From contig JAWZYU010000008.1 in NCBI GenBank assembly GCA_038380435.1, forward strand, positions 74,290,020 through 74,354,019: 64,000 bases of DNA. The letters run 5' to 3'. Position numbers and translations under genes: made by a program. Below, piece by piece: positions 21,001-29,834 of the stretch. This stretch comes from Ryuthela nishihirai. Lineage: Eukaryota > Arthropoda > Arachnida > Araneae > Heptathelidae. The notes under the pieces were generated by a model. The model worked only from the letters and a program-made list of their open reading frames with translations. It made no database searches and had not been told where the DNA came from. The first letter of the stretch is position 1. Each line of letters begins with the position of its first letter.

Positions 21001-23659
21001 TCTATCATCATTGCAAACAATGGGAGTAGAACTAACTACATTGTTTAGAACATCACTGAAATGCTCAGCCCACCTAGCCATGACAGAATCCTCCCCTTCT
21101 ATAACCTTACCTTGTTTATCCTTCAATCCTTGTATGCCTGTCCGTTTTCTACCACACAAAACATTAACTATCTGGTACAGCTCTCTGCTGTTGTGCTGTC
21201 TAACTGCTTCCTCGGCTTTGTCAGCCAAACCATCAAGCCAAAAATTTTTATCAGCAGCTAACTGATCCTTTACAAGTTTATTAAGGTCTCTGTAATGCTT
21301 TCTATTAGGACTAGTAGGGTATTGATTAAGGGCATTCCTGCAGTTCTTTCTTTCCGAAATAAGCTAAAGTGCCTTATCACTCAGATAATTTTGCCTCTTC
21401 TGCTCCTTTTTTCCTAAAAGAGTACTGTTAGTGTCCAAAAAAGCCTGTTTAAAATGATCCCATTCTTCCTCCACTTCAGTAGTAAGCAAACCATGACTGT
21501 CATAATGACTAAGTAACCTATCATGGTAAGCTTTGGCAATAACTGGATCTATCAGAGCTTCAGTATTAAAAGTAAATTTTTTAACCCTAGCACAACACTT
21601 TTTAAGTTTAAGTTGCAACACACTTTTAACAAGGTAATGGTCAGATCCAATTTCAGCTCCCCTATATGCCCTGGTATTCCTAACAGAACTAGTCCATTTG
21701 CTGTTAATTAATATGTAATCAATCATATTCTTATGCAGCCCATCAGGTGAAACCCATGTGTACTAATGTATGTCGCGGTGTTTGTAATAAGTGTTAGTTA
21801 TTCTGAATCCATTGAGTTTACTTACCTGTAGGAGACGTTGCCCATTGCTATTGCAGCTACCAATACCAAAAGGGCCTATTACTCCTCCCCAAAGGTCAGA
21901 GTCAGTACCAACTTTGGCATTGAAGTCACCAAGAACAAGGGTAATATCTCCTTTCTTGACAGAATTCAAAATATCCTGAAGTTGTTCATAAAACCTATCC
22001 TTCTCATCCTCATCGGCATCCTCAGTGGGGGCATAACAGCAGATAACATTCAAGTCTTTAACACTTGTCTGAAATTTTGCTGTAAGAAACCTTTCATTAA
22101 TGCACTCATATCCTAGAAGAGCATCACTAGCGTGTCTGCTGAGAAGCAGACCCACGCCTTGGTGATGCTTTTTGTCGTCCCTCCCTGAAAAGAGAAATTT
22201 AAGATTATTTTTAAGAATCTGACCTTTATCTGTCCATCTGGTCTCTTGCAAGCCGAGAATATCTAAATTATAACGGTGGAATTCTTGTGTGAGGACATCA
22301 AGAGAAAAAGCTCTGTGCAGAGTCCTCACATTCCAACTACCTACGGAGAGAAAATGGTTAGTGGGATGTTTAAAGAAACTATGTTTATTGAGAGAGGGAA
22401 TGCCGACAATATCAAACAGCCCCCTAATCGCAGACATGGGGCAAAGACCCGTTCCCCCACTACTAAAGGCTGAAGCCATCTACACTGGAAGACTTCCTCC
22501 AATGTAAAATTTGACGATGCCAATAGAAGCAAAGAGTTCAGGTGCCTGCGATGACTTCTGCTCAGGATTATCCACCAGCTGATAAACATATCCTGTGGAT
22601 CTATTCACTTGGGGCTGTCAACCCACAAACAAAAAGAAAACACAGCGGAAGATTTTCCCTCCACAGAAGCCCACCAGTGCAGCAAAATCAGGATCCATAA
22701 TCAAGCTCAGAGCCATATATCTGTCCAGTCCAGTAGGTTTATATGGTCAGCACCAGGACCCTGTGTGGTTGACCACTCCTCAGCAGGGTAGAAAAAAAGA
22801 AAAGTAGCCATAGTTGTCCAACCTCCCTTTTTATTCTGAGTGCAGATCACTAGTGAATTATTTACAATTTTGTGTATTTTTGTGATTGTTTTATCCCATT
22901 GAGTTATTTAGCCCAAGGGGCTTGTTTAAAGTACAGATTAGCAGTGCATTGCTTACAATTTTATGATTGATTTAGCCTTTCAGTTTTTCAGTATGGATCA
23001 ACAGTGTTATGATTTTGTATGTTTTTTTTTATCCTTACTTTCTTTTTAAAACGTTTTATAAATTTTCTGGAATTTTTTCTCTATGGCAGTAGTGTGGGAT
23101 TGAGCTACTTTCATGGATTACTTTCCTAAAAAAATGGCAACATTATTACTCCTTTCAAAATAATCACCAATACTCCTTTTGTTAGTAAAACGAATGTAAG
23201 TTCGTATTTACTTAACACTGATACAAAAAAATTACAGGGTAATTGTTCGAATGCAAAAAAAAAAAGCTTGGGAACTGCTGCTTTATATCATTACTATTGC
23301 GTTATGCATTCCTTATGTTCTGCTTCAAATCATGGCGACATCTAGTAGCTGAGTGGCATAAATTACACTCCCGCACGAACACAGTGAATGATAGAGGTAA
23401 CCAGAATCTTTACGTGTTTGATACACGTGAGCTATACGGCAATGCTGGATTCTACTTACGTTGCATGAAAGTCAACAACAACAGGAATAGGACTCTCTAT
23501 AACTTTTTTCTCGAAATCGTCACTGTCTTGGATGTTAAAGCAATCGCGAGCAATCACTGTTGTACTTAAAGCTCGTTTAGTATTTGGAGATATTAATAAC
23601 GAATTCATATATTTACAAAGAGCAAATAAACATCTCCGCATTTCACCCATTTTTCTCAC
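5919..23659 (-). CDS. TXN2: Mitochondrial thioredoxin, complete three-exon gene
   Basis: Thioredoxin of the mitochondrial matrix; the family reduces protein disulfides, notably in peroxiredoxins, and is recycled by thioredoxin reductase. The coding sequence is the join of 23460-23659, 13546-13669 and 5919-6032, giving 145 residues (human TXN2 has 166). Residues 1-35 form a basic presequence with Met at positions 1, 4 and 7, consistent with mitochondrial import. The fold then runs through FNIQD, VVVDFHAT, the catalytic WCGPCK, KVDIDDHAELA, the cis-proline motif AVPS, and GGKTVNRFVGV, ending in FVEKLIN and TGA. Both introns have GTAAGT donors and AG acceptors, in phases 2 and 0, and all joins keep frame. 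Introns of 9790 and 7513 bases are filled with transposons. It is the only intact host gene seen. TXN2 rather than cytosolic thioredoxin is supported by the presequence and the DFHA(T)WCGPCK-LGPRLE signature. Confidence 0.95.
6185..7230 (-). pseudogene. Tc1-like transposase relic
   Basis: DD34E-type Tc1 transposase in several frames on the minus strand. The start at 7224 reads MGKTSDFERGMM. Later come ISPTTISKVH (HTH region), VQHDNALPHRALITEWFQEH with a catalytic Asp, and QAPDLNPI followed by LWDQVE. Stops and shifts occur throughout, and a 14-16 base G-run at about 6263 breaks the C-terminus. Clear terminal repeats were not found. It lies in TXN2 intron 2. Confidence 0.75.
7231..8144 (+). 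pseudogene. RTE-type LINE endonuclease fragment
   Basis: Matches the endonuclease half of the LINE at 19.4-22.8 kb, in the opposite strand to TXN2. Recognisable pieces are SDALLKYDCINKRFLTAKF (7370-7430), then ALNSVRR and TDSDFWVG (8040-8120). About 250 bases of unrelated sequence and a SINE-B interrupt it. It ends where the Jockey fragment begins. Confidence 0.7.
7808..8020 (+). mobile_element. SINE-B copy with 10-bp target duplication
   Basis: Full-length SINE-B flanked by ACTATTCATG at 7798-7807 and 8021-8030, inserted in the LINE fragment. The tail is (ATTT)-rich. Confidence 0.92.
8758..9828 (-). mobile_element. Solo-LTR-like repeat (repeat C), copy 1
   Basis: About 1.07 kb inserted in the Jockey fragment. 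A homologous block of about 600 bases lies inside an unrelated mariner-type element at 61808-62410, so this is an independent mobile family. Read on the minus strand it would begin TGTAGGG and end TATCACA (TG..CA), flanked by ATGAT and ATGGT, and it contains AATAAA. This fits a solo LTR, but no retroelement coding region was found. Confidence 0.45.
9211..9297. repeat. Perfect 28-bp stem inside repeat C
   Basis: Arms 9211-9238 and 9270-9297 (left arm starts TTTCTTCATCATGC) are exact reverse complements around a 31-base loop. The loop itself contains CTGGCG/CGCCAG. Copy 2 of the repeat lacks this stem, so it arose locally. Confidence 0.9.
10186..10512. other. No gene seen
   Basis: AT-rich intron sequence between the Jockey fragment and a SINE-B; no recognisable structure. 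Confidence 0.5.
10513..10672 (+). mobile_element. SINE-B copy, old
   Basis: Diverged copy with a damaged tRNA-like head (the B box is deleted) but a clear end, GCAAGCAGCTGCTTGAGGGGG, and an ATTT-rich tail. Confidence 0.75.
10800..10941 (+). mobile_element. SINE-A, left part, split by TTAA element
   Basis: Old SINE-A body (GAGCCATACC..CTGTCTCTTAACAGCTG) interrupted by the 2.4 kb piggyBac-like insertion. The SINE resumes at about 13369 with TTCCAGT and runs to about 13470 (GCCATTTAG..CAAAACAATCC). Confidence 0.7.
10946..13338. mobile_element. piggyBac-like nonautonomous element, 2.4 kb (family D)
   Basis: Flanked by TTAA at 10942-10945 and 13339-13342, with perfect 10-base terminal inverted repeats CCCTTCCAGT. 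Subterminal ATCC(C)TAGGCC motifs lie near both ends. The interior is AT-rich, with no open frame that could be a transposase. Related blocks occur at 16405-17270 (reverse), 42127-42530 (internally deleted) and 60805-63990 (split). TTAA with CCC-starting ends points to the piggyBac superfamily, which is inferred because no transposase is seen. Confidence 0.7.
13343..13470 (+). mobile_element. SINE-A, right part, preceded by an inverted flank copy
   Basis: Continues the SINE-A interrupted at 10941. The first 30 bases (13339-13368) are instead an inverted copy of 10906-10935 (26 of 30 identical). It then runs through TTCCAGTTGATT to the SINE-A tail next to TXN2 exon 2. Confidence 0.65.
13546..13669 (-). 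CDS. TXN2: TXN2 exon 2 (redox active site)
   Basis: The acceptor TATAG ends at 13670 and the donor GTAAGT starts at 13545. The exon starts with the third base of a Thr codon followed at once by the catalytic WCGPC, then KILGPRLENV and KVDIDDHAELAMKYD. The intron therefore falls immediately before the active-site Trp. The SINE-A remnant at 13343-13470 lies just downstream in the intron. Confidence 0.94.
13745..14440. other. TXN2 intron 1, no gene seen
   Basis: AT-rich intron sequence upstream of exon 2 with no recognisable repeat. Confidence 0.5.
14441..15709 (+). mobile_element. mariner element, decayed
   Basis: About 1.27 kb. The left end TTAAGTTGGTGCA and the right end (minus strand TTTTTTGGCAACTCAG) resemble mariner termini of the TTAGGTTGG type. 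The interior carries a broken mariner transposase in the opposite direction to TXN2, in whose intron 1 it lies. Confidence 0.75.
14616..15625 (+). pseudogene. mariner transposase, decayed
   Basis: Starts METGQLHVIFLYEFKLGHST..AARNIN, the mariner HTH head. It continues with TCNEKWVLYNNS, equivalent to the first catalytic Asp region and here with D replaced by N, then LLLHDNAHSHIS with the second catalytic Asp, and YETLLHP and DYHLFQHLNHFLEE. At least three frame changes and several stops occur. The family is normally about 345 residues. Confidence 0.8.
15710..16404. other. Intron sequence with a possible LINE tail
   Basis: No gene. At about 16088-16240 there is a stretch ending in ACAGACAGACAAACACACAAACTTTC, split here as ACAGACAGACAAAC and ACACAAACTTTC. 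This resembles the 3' ends of some RTE/BovB-type elements, but I cannot place it firmly. Confidence 0.35.
16405..17270 (-). repeat. Family D (piggyBac-like) fragment, reverse
   Basis: Reverse-complement match to parts of the 2.4 kb element: 16420-16470 to 12346-12410, and 16900-17260 to 11360-11600 (for example TGTGCTGAGTCA and ATGATCTGTTTC). The ends are not preserved. The 119-codon open frame here is AT-rich repeat sequence, not a gene. Confidence 0.6.
17271..17703. other. Intron sequence, no gene seen
   Basis: Unremarkable AT-rich TXN2 intron 1 sequence. Confidence 0.5.
17704..18891. mobile_element. Long foldback element, copy 1
   Basis: Two inverted arms of about 460 bases (17704-18160 and 18416-18891) around a loop of about 255 bases. 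Outer ends on both sides read TATGACACTGTTAAAT, followed by AAGCACTTCAA, and inner ends pair at CAGTGGCTCAGCTCC. The arms are similar but not identical, with short indels. It has no coding capacity. A second member lies at 56546-57053. It lies in TXN2 intron 1, so the primary transcript would contain a long hairpin. Confidence 0.85.
19085..19436. repeat. Degenerate minisatellite, left part
   Basis: Roughly four units of about 75-110 bases built on TTAACCCATTGAGTTA, then TTAACCC(T)TGGG, a T-rich run, and GATCAGCAGTGCATT. The array resumes at 22815-23030, so the LINE at 19437-22810 is inserted in it. Confidence 0.6.
19437..22810 (-). mobile_element. RTE-type LINE, nearly full length
   Basis: Non-LTR retrotransposon in the same direction as TXN2, in its intron 1. 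It has about 330 bases of 5' sequence, one long coding frame (22479-19468) and a very short 3' end. The 3' end closes with GGCTGCTTGAGG and a GAT-type simple repeat (ATGATGATG on the minus strand) instead of poly(A), which is typical of RTE elements. Two more copies lie on the plus strand at 45408-47825 and 40190-41545. Confidence 0.85.
19468..22479 (-). pseudogene. RTE-type endonuclease/reverse transcriptase with two TAG codons
   Basis: One unbroken reading frame of 1003 codons except for in-frame TAG at 21765-21763 and 21366-21364. The N-terminal endonuclease shows SVGSWNVRTL, LQETRW, LVLGDFNAKVG and GSDHYLV. The reverse transcriptase shows RSSCDNYRGISLL, FVDFKKAFDSVDR, GVRQGCILSPFLF, the catalytic DYADDLALLA and NYLGSYVT. 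The C-terminal part has RLRWFGHVARM and KKGRPRMRWADNV. The aligned copy at 45.8 kb has GAG at the second stop, so that TAG is a mutation. Placement in RTE rather than a neighbouring clade rests on the C-terminus and tail. Confidence 0.85.
22815..23030. repeat. Degenerate minisatellite, right part
   Basis: Two to three further units of the array at 19085-19436 (GTGCAGATCACTAGTG; CCCATTGAGTTATTTAGCCC; GATTAGCAGTGCATTG), on the far side of the LINE. Confidence 0.55.
23031..23459. other. Start of TXN2 intron 1
   Basis: AT-rich, no repeat recognised. It ends at the exon 1 donor. Confidence 0.5.
23460..23659 (-). CDS. TXN2: TXN2 exon 1 (presequence and first beta strand)
   Basis: Codes for the targeting presequence and the start of the thioredoxin fold, ending in VVVDFHA plus two bases of a Thr codon. 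The donor GTAAGT occupies 23459-23454. Three in-frame ATGs lie close together; the first (23659) is taken as the start, but the fourth or seventh codon is also possible. Read through, the frame meets a stop inside the donor, as expected at a true exon end. Confidence 0.93.
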
Positions 23660-24200
23660 GGTTACAGAACTCTGTTGTTGAGGAAAAATTGAGGGTAACG
23701 TTGTTTACCTCTTCCATATCATAAGTTAAAAAATAATTGGCTTCAAGGCAAAACTGAGTGGTAAAGAGGTATGATTGAATAGTAAAAATGCGCGGCGTAT
23801 TAGTGACTGCCAGAATCACCACTTGCCACAGTGTAGCGATGAGTACTTATGTCGAAATTTTTCCTAGGATTGACTCCTCCTTTAAAAATAATCTTAATAC
23901 ACCACATTTAATAAATTCACCTAACCTACTGTTCCTTTTCCTTAGGAAATATATACAACTTTTTATTTGTAGTAGCAGAGGTAGTCACAGGCAGAAGAAA
24001 TCTACATTTATTGGAACAGTACTTTGCCATATTTTTAACACATCCATTCAACACGTACCTCCGAAAGAAGTGGCTTGTTTTGTATAGTTTTCGCACTTGA
24101 CGGTCACAGGCGATCACGTGATCTTTAGTTCTTTACAGCTTACGTTTGAATATTGTCATTGGACAAGTTTCCTTCCCCATTACTCAGCTTTGCTTCAAGT
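23660..24200 (-). promoter_or_regulatory. Upstream region of TXN2
   Basis: Sequence 5' of the TXN2 start, free of recognisable repeats. It holds a 12-base palindrome with a CACGTG core at 24112-24123 and a CCAAT box for the minus strand (ATTGG at 24158-24162). No TATA box was seen near the start. A 63-codon minus-strand frame at 23926-24117 (starting MIACDRQVRK) lies here; it is not recognised and could be chance or an upstream exon. The transcription start is unknown. Confidence 0.3.
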
Positions 24201-24285
24201 TAATATTAGTTCATGATAAAATAAGCTCCAAAATCAGGTTTCTTACACTAATGAAAGGAGAGGGGAAAATGAAACGAGTGATGAA

Positions 24286-24432
24286 AGGGACCTGAGTAAG
24301 GCATTTATATTTGTATTGTCCTTTTGCTGAGGTCTAGCCTTTCTCACAAATTTTTTTCTATGGCATATAAAACTGACAGGCTCCAGATCAGACCTCTGTG
24401 GCAAGCAGCTGCTTGAGGGGTAATTTATTACT
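24286..24432 (+). mobile_element. SINE-B 3' part
   Basis: The tRNA-like head is mostly lost (begins GGGACCTGAGTAAGGCA). The body and the end GCAAGCAGCTGCTTGAGGGG are clear. Confidence 0.75.
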
Positions 24433-24540
24433 TATACTAGAAGACGCCTTTCTAATTCCACAAAAACCTAAAAAGAAAAATGTATATTAATCTCGAAAAG
24501 CAAAGACAGCTTTTTCAAAAAAAATTTTTTTTTTCTGAAC

Positions 24541-24620
24541 AGAAAGTCTCAATGTATACACATGCATATCCTCATTCAGTACGAATAAGGATATGCTCGT
24601 GTACTCACTGAGACTTCCTG
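24541..24620. repeat. Imperfect hairpin next to a tandem duplication
   Basis: Arms of about 40 bases (24541-24580 and 24581-24620) pair through AAGTCTCA, GTACAC/GTATAC and GCATATCC with scattered mismatches. It adjoins the duplicated unit downstream. Confidence 0.6.
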
Positions 24621-25020
24621 TTCTGGTGAGTACCTAACAGTGAAGTGATGGAGTAGTGCAGATTTCAGTAGCAATGTTTCTGAAAGAAGATTGTTCGATC
24701 AACAGTGTAGTGGGGAACAGTTTAACACGATATGGGATACAATTTCAGGCATGTTACACAAGTAGCAGGGACTGTCGATTGCCAAACCTATGAAGAGTGA
24801 AACTGCTGTATACAGTGACTTCCTGTTCTGGTGAGTACCTAACATAGAAGTGATGTAATAATGGAGATTTCAGTAGCAATGCTTCTGAAAGAAAATAGTT
24901 TGATCAACAGTGTAGCGGGGAATAGTTAAGCATGATATGGGACACAATTTCAGACATATTGCACAAGTAGCAAAATTGGGACTGTCGATTCTGCCAAACC
25001 TATGAAGAGTGAAACTGCAC
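24611..25020. repeat. Tandem duplication, two units of about 200 bases
   Basis: Unit 1 (about 24620-24815) and unit 2 (about 24820-25018) both read CTTCCTGTTCTGGTGAG, then GATTTCAGTAGCAATG, ATCAACAGTGTAG and GACTGTCGATT, ending in CCTATGAAGAGTGAAACTGC. No coding signal and no recognised family. Confidence 0.75.
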
Positions 25021-26977
25021 ACACGTTTTGCACCAAACGTTTTGGTATGGGTTCGAAATATATACATATTTTAGAACTCTTACTTTTCAATTTCAAGATA
25101 CAGTATACTTTACTTTTGAACAACAGTGTATTTTTGAAAGTTTGCTTGTCACATCAAAAATTTGTCTTAAATAAGAGATAAACACTACTAAATTTAGGTG
25201 CAGCTTGGTTATTAACCATCCTCCCTTTTGTAAATACCCTCTATCCCATTTTTAAAAAAAATCACACCTATGGGCAGGCCTTTGGAGCATGTGTCTTGGA
25301 ACATGGCTGGCCAGATAATTCCATGTTCTGGCCTAAATCATGAAATTTAAAATTAATCATTTTAATTTTGACATAATTTCATATTTCTTAACAGTTTTAA
25401 GTCATGTTTGAAATAAAATGTTAAATATAATTTAGATTTATAAATTACAGTTCAGCATTGTTGATTTATTCACTCTTTGCTCATCATCTACAACAAAGAG
25501 GAAGCAGAAATTTCAAATCAGATAAAGAATTACTTGCAAATTAAACTTATCAGAATATCATTAGAATAAGATGAAACAGAAACACTTTTCGCTAAGATCA
25601 AACAACATGAGTTGCTTTGTAATTTGCAAAGAGCTAAGATTTTAAAACTTTAAAATTCTTGATTCGCATGCAACCTCCAAAAAAAAAATCGTTTTTCATT
25701 CAAAATCTGAAGTCATTAAAAATGAACTTCAGAGCTAAAAATAACAGCTCAAAAGTGACTTGTAAAGCAAGCAAATTTGTTACAAAAATTAGATTTATTT
25801 ATGAAATTCATCATAAAATTTTCTCTCACTATATCAAAACACAAAGCTGAGAATGAAATACTTGTATGTATTTCATCTATGATACATGAGAGAATGTATT
25901 TCTCCAAAATAAACCACATACTTACTTTCTACAACACTGAAGAAGTGCTTTCTCCTGCAGTAAGTGCTGGTGCCAGCTCAACTGACACCAATAAGTTGGG
26001 ACTTTCCAACATTAACTTTTCATGCATGCACAGACTAGTTCAACGATTACATTGAACCAATAGTTCGCCAGTAATCAATACCACTGAAAAGTAGCCTTTA
26101 TATTTTACTGATTTCATAAGGAAGAACATGTAGTTATCTATGTGACAAAGTTGTTTTTCGAATAGAAAGAACCAGCAAGAAGTAAAACTAACCACAGTAT
26201 CGAAAACATTGGAAAAGCTATTTCTTAAACAAAATTTCGAATAGCCTGCATACCACATGATTAAATTTGTCTGAATCCATTATATATTTTAGAAAGTTTG
26301 TCTCTATGTCTGTTCCAAAACAACACCTAAGCAATGAAACTTAGGACCAACAAATTTCATCTATGGTTAATCTCATCATAACTTATCACACTGTAGGAGT
26401 ATTTATCTTATGAATTAGTTCCCTCCTCAAAAGTTGCCCAGGAAGTGTTTGTTCATTGATAATGTACCACTCTATTTATAAGGAAGAAGATGGCAGCGTC
26501 CCCAGAGATTTCGGATATTTGCAGGGGTTAATCCTGACAGTTAAAGCTAGGAACCTGATCTATAAACTCTATGCAGAAAGTCGCATATCATACCAAATTT
26601 GGGGCCAAAATTGTCAAGTATCTGTCGAATTACAGGGAGCTGAACCTTCACTCACCAGAGAACGCCCAGTTTTACCAAAACAGTGTCAGTGCACCTGTTC
26701 AGAACACTCATGGGAGCTTTCTACTGAGTCATTGATAATTCCGGTACGTTACGGCCCAAATAATACTGACAATTCTGCTAGTATGCATTAAATCATGTTT
26801 TCGCTGTTTTTTCTATGTTGTTCGTTCTTTCTACACTAACGATTGTTTATGATATTCACATAACTACGCCTTACTTCATAGCATATTTCCAATGTTACAA
26901 AATAAAACTAGTAGTAATTAAGCATAAGGAAACGTCTAATAACAGATAAAAATATATAAAAAAGACAGGGTTTACTT
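25021..26977. other. No gene identified
   Basis: AT-rich. Frames at 25659-26055 (for example SSKVTCKASKFVTKIRFIYE) faintly recall the middle of hAT-type transposases but are too short and broken to call. Nothing else stands out. Confidence 0.4.
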
Positions 26978-26984
26978 AGCATGG

Positions 26985-27348
26985 GGGGTGGCGGTAGCTC
27001 AATCGATAGCGTGCTAGGCTTGTAATCTGCAGTTCCCAAGTTCAAGTCGCAGCTGGTGAAGGTTGAGATTTATCTCACAAAACTCCCCACCCTGTCCACG
27101 GTCAGTAGGTGACACTGAAGAGTTGGGAAAGGCTATCATGTGTTGGATGGGATATTAAGCCTTGGTCCTCATAAGCGGGAGAGCCATACCCTGTGTTCTC
27201 TAAAGAATATGCTGACTGATCTTGATGGGAGACTACCATCTGTCACCCAACAGCTGTCCATCTCTGAGCCTTTGGGGGTCTTTGTGATCTGGCCATTTAG
27301 TCCATTGTGTGCAAAAAAATGCCGCTCATAGATAAAACAACCCAACCC
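26985..27348 (+). mobile_element. SINE-A copy with short target duplication
   Basis: Complete but diverged. It is flanked by AGCATGG at 26978-26984 and 27349-27355. The tail reads AAAACAACCCAACCC. Confidence 0.85.
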
Positions 27349-27355
27349 AGCATGG

Positions 27356-29399
27356 ATAAAGTTCAAATATTATTAAACTAATACATACAGAGCTTCAAAC
27401 TCTCACTTCTTTTGGAATTTTGCGTTTCTAAGTTTTCCATTTTAAGAAAATTTTCTCTAAAAATTTGCAATATTCTCACCATTTTTTCTAAAAGACAAGT
27501 AAAACCTTGAAACAAAGCCTAGTCTCTTTTATCCACAGTGAAATCAAGGGGTAGTTTTACCTCTGAATGATACCTTTCTGCATATATTTGTCTAAATAGA
27601 CAGGTCGCAAAGATCCCAAGGGCTCAGAGAAGGTTGGGGCAAGATCATTTGCTCCAAGCAGCATATCACGTGACGTGGGTCAACACCATGGGCTTACGCT
27701 TTTTGGTTGCAGACAATCAGTTGCTATAATAGCGCCATATTTGAAAGCGCAGTGTGTGTTGCACCTTTGAGACAGATGTTGTTTGTTATATTAGTGAAGA
27801 ATCGGTTTTGATATTTGCATTTAAGCATTCAAGGTGACAAATAATTTTAGCAAAGTGAGGAATGATAAAAACTATAAAACTAAAACAAGAAAGTTATCAG
27901 TGTTTACAAATGAAACGACAAAATCTTAGAACTACCTTTTAAACATTGCAAGTATTTCATTTACTTATGTCCAACAGTATCATAGATGTTACAATATTTT
28001 TTTCTGTTCGCTTCCTGATATGTGTAAGCAAAAGATATTCAGACTCATTACAAAAGAAATATTTTTGTGATGATAGATATAATATCTATCAATGTTGAGT
28101 AATTCAAATTACTTAGTAGAATCTCATATATGATTACAATATTTTTTATTCTGTTCATTTGCTTAGTTTTGTGTTTTAAGCCACTATTAACGTGTCTCTT
28201 TCGGTCTGTGAATGTGTCTTTCCTGATGTGTCTTTACTGAGTTAGCAATTGAAACTGAACAGATTATTTTTTCTTGTGTTTATTTGCTCAGTTGTGTAAG
28301 TGACATTCACAAGCCATGTTATGCCAATATTAATAATATAATGTGTGTCAGTTGAGTCATTAACTGAAATTTATTAGAATATTTCTTCTGCTTATTTAAT
28401 GATGGCATTAAAAAAATTCAGATTTAATTATGTACTTTGAGAAACTGAAATTGTTTAGTAGAATCTTCTACTATGGCCTATAAACTGACAGACTCCTGTC
28501 AGACCTCTGTGGCAAGCAGCTTATCGAAGGGGTATTTATTTACTTTTTATTAGAATATTTTTCTTCTGTTTATTTGCATAATTGTGTGAGTGACATTCAC
28601 AAGTCATTTGTAATCAAATATTGATATGATGACTGATGTAGCATGTCTTGAAACAATAGTTCAAAATTCAAAATTGAAACGAAACTCATGGCTTATTAAA
28701 ATATTTTGTCCTGTTTATTTGTTGAGATGTTTGTACAAATAATAAGAAAAATTTCTTTTTTTCAAACGTTTATTATTTAGTTCCATTATTAGTGTGAAAT
28801 TATTGTTTAAAGTAATTCATAATTCTCTTTTTTGAAATACAAGATATATAAAAAGTAATTTGCTTACTTCAAGCTATTGTTATGTAATATATGTGTCATT
28901 TCTGTTGTGTTTGTAATTTTATACAAAAATCAGGTACAAATATTTTGCATTTTCATTATAAGATGTGAAACTGAATTACAAAAGTTTTATTATTAATCTA
29001 ATTTTGAATAAAATTATTGAAATATAATCTAAATTCGTATTTTAATTCTACAATTGTCAGTAATAAAAAACTTTAGAATATTATGCTATTAAATAAAATA
29101 ATTGAAATAAATGTACCATTTAATTCCACACCTATCAGCAGCATGACTTTAAAATTTGTTGTGGTAAAATTTCATTGAAAAAAAAAAAAGCTTATTTATT
29201 TTAATTAATTATTCATGAGGTGCTTATTCATGAAATGTCAATTGAAAAAGCTTTCGAACCATATTTGTGAAAATGTATCGAATATAATGGAAAACAGTGA
29301 GATTTTATGTAGCATACTTCAATGCACTTTGATGAATGCAAGCCGCACCATTGACTTCAGGATTTGTTGGAGCACGCCCGTTTCTTCACGACGGCCCCA
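27356..29399. other. AT-rich region with SINE scraps
   Basis: No gene. It contains a reverse SINE-A scrap at about 27600-27645 (CAAGGGCTCAGAGAAGG) and the last 80 bases of a SINE-B at about 28462-28540 (GACCTCTGTGGCAAGCAGC). The rest is very AT-rich. Confidence 0.5.
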
Positions 29400-29520
29400 G
29401 TTAGAGAAAGGGGATCTACTGGGTAGCTTTTGAATGGATGGAAGTCTTCTGTCATGGCAATCCTGTGTGTTCTTTAATGTGCACAGTGTATGGCTCTCTT
29501 ACACATAGGGTATCTGCTAC
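29400..29520 (-). mobile_element. SINE-A internal fragment
   Basis: Diverged reverse fragment of the SINE-A body, recognisable from GGATCTACTGGG and TGTGTTCTTTAATGTGCAC to TGGCTCTCTTACACA. Both ends are missing. Confidence 0.6.
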
Positions 29521-29834
29521 CATTTAGAAGTTGTTTAACCATTTTTAGGTAGAGGGAGGGAACCAGTACCATTTTCAGCACTTTTGGTGCCTTGGGCACG
29601 GAAATTATTTGGTGCCCCTTCGGATTGAATGAATAGAAAAAAATGATACTTAATTTAATTATAATATAAATACATATTTTATTATTGAAAATAGCTTAAA
29701 TTCAGTTAATATTAACAAAATCACATCACAGTTCACAATAAACGTTTTCATAAAATATGCCAATAAAAAAAATTCAGTTGTATTTTGTATTTGAAGAGAA
29801 ATAAAAATCATTTAAACTGAAAGAAAAAGGTGTA
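29521..29834. other. No gene seen
   Basis: AT-rich. 29570-29630 (GGTGCCTTGGGCACGG; GGTGCCCCTTCGG) looks like the edge of an unplaced repeat. Confidence 0.4.

Noticed and set aside
21364..21765. Programmed readthrough of the two TAG codons in the LINE
   Set aside because: The aligned second copy has a sense codon (GAG) at one of them, and RTE elements normally use one uninterrupted frame here, so point mutation is the simpler explanation.
26456..26791. 111-codon plus-strand host exon
   Set aside because: No recognisable domain, no convincing splice sites and no homologous partner exon in the window.
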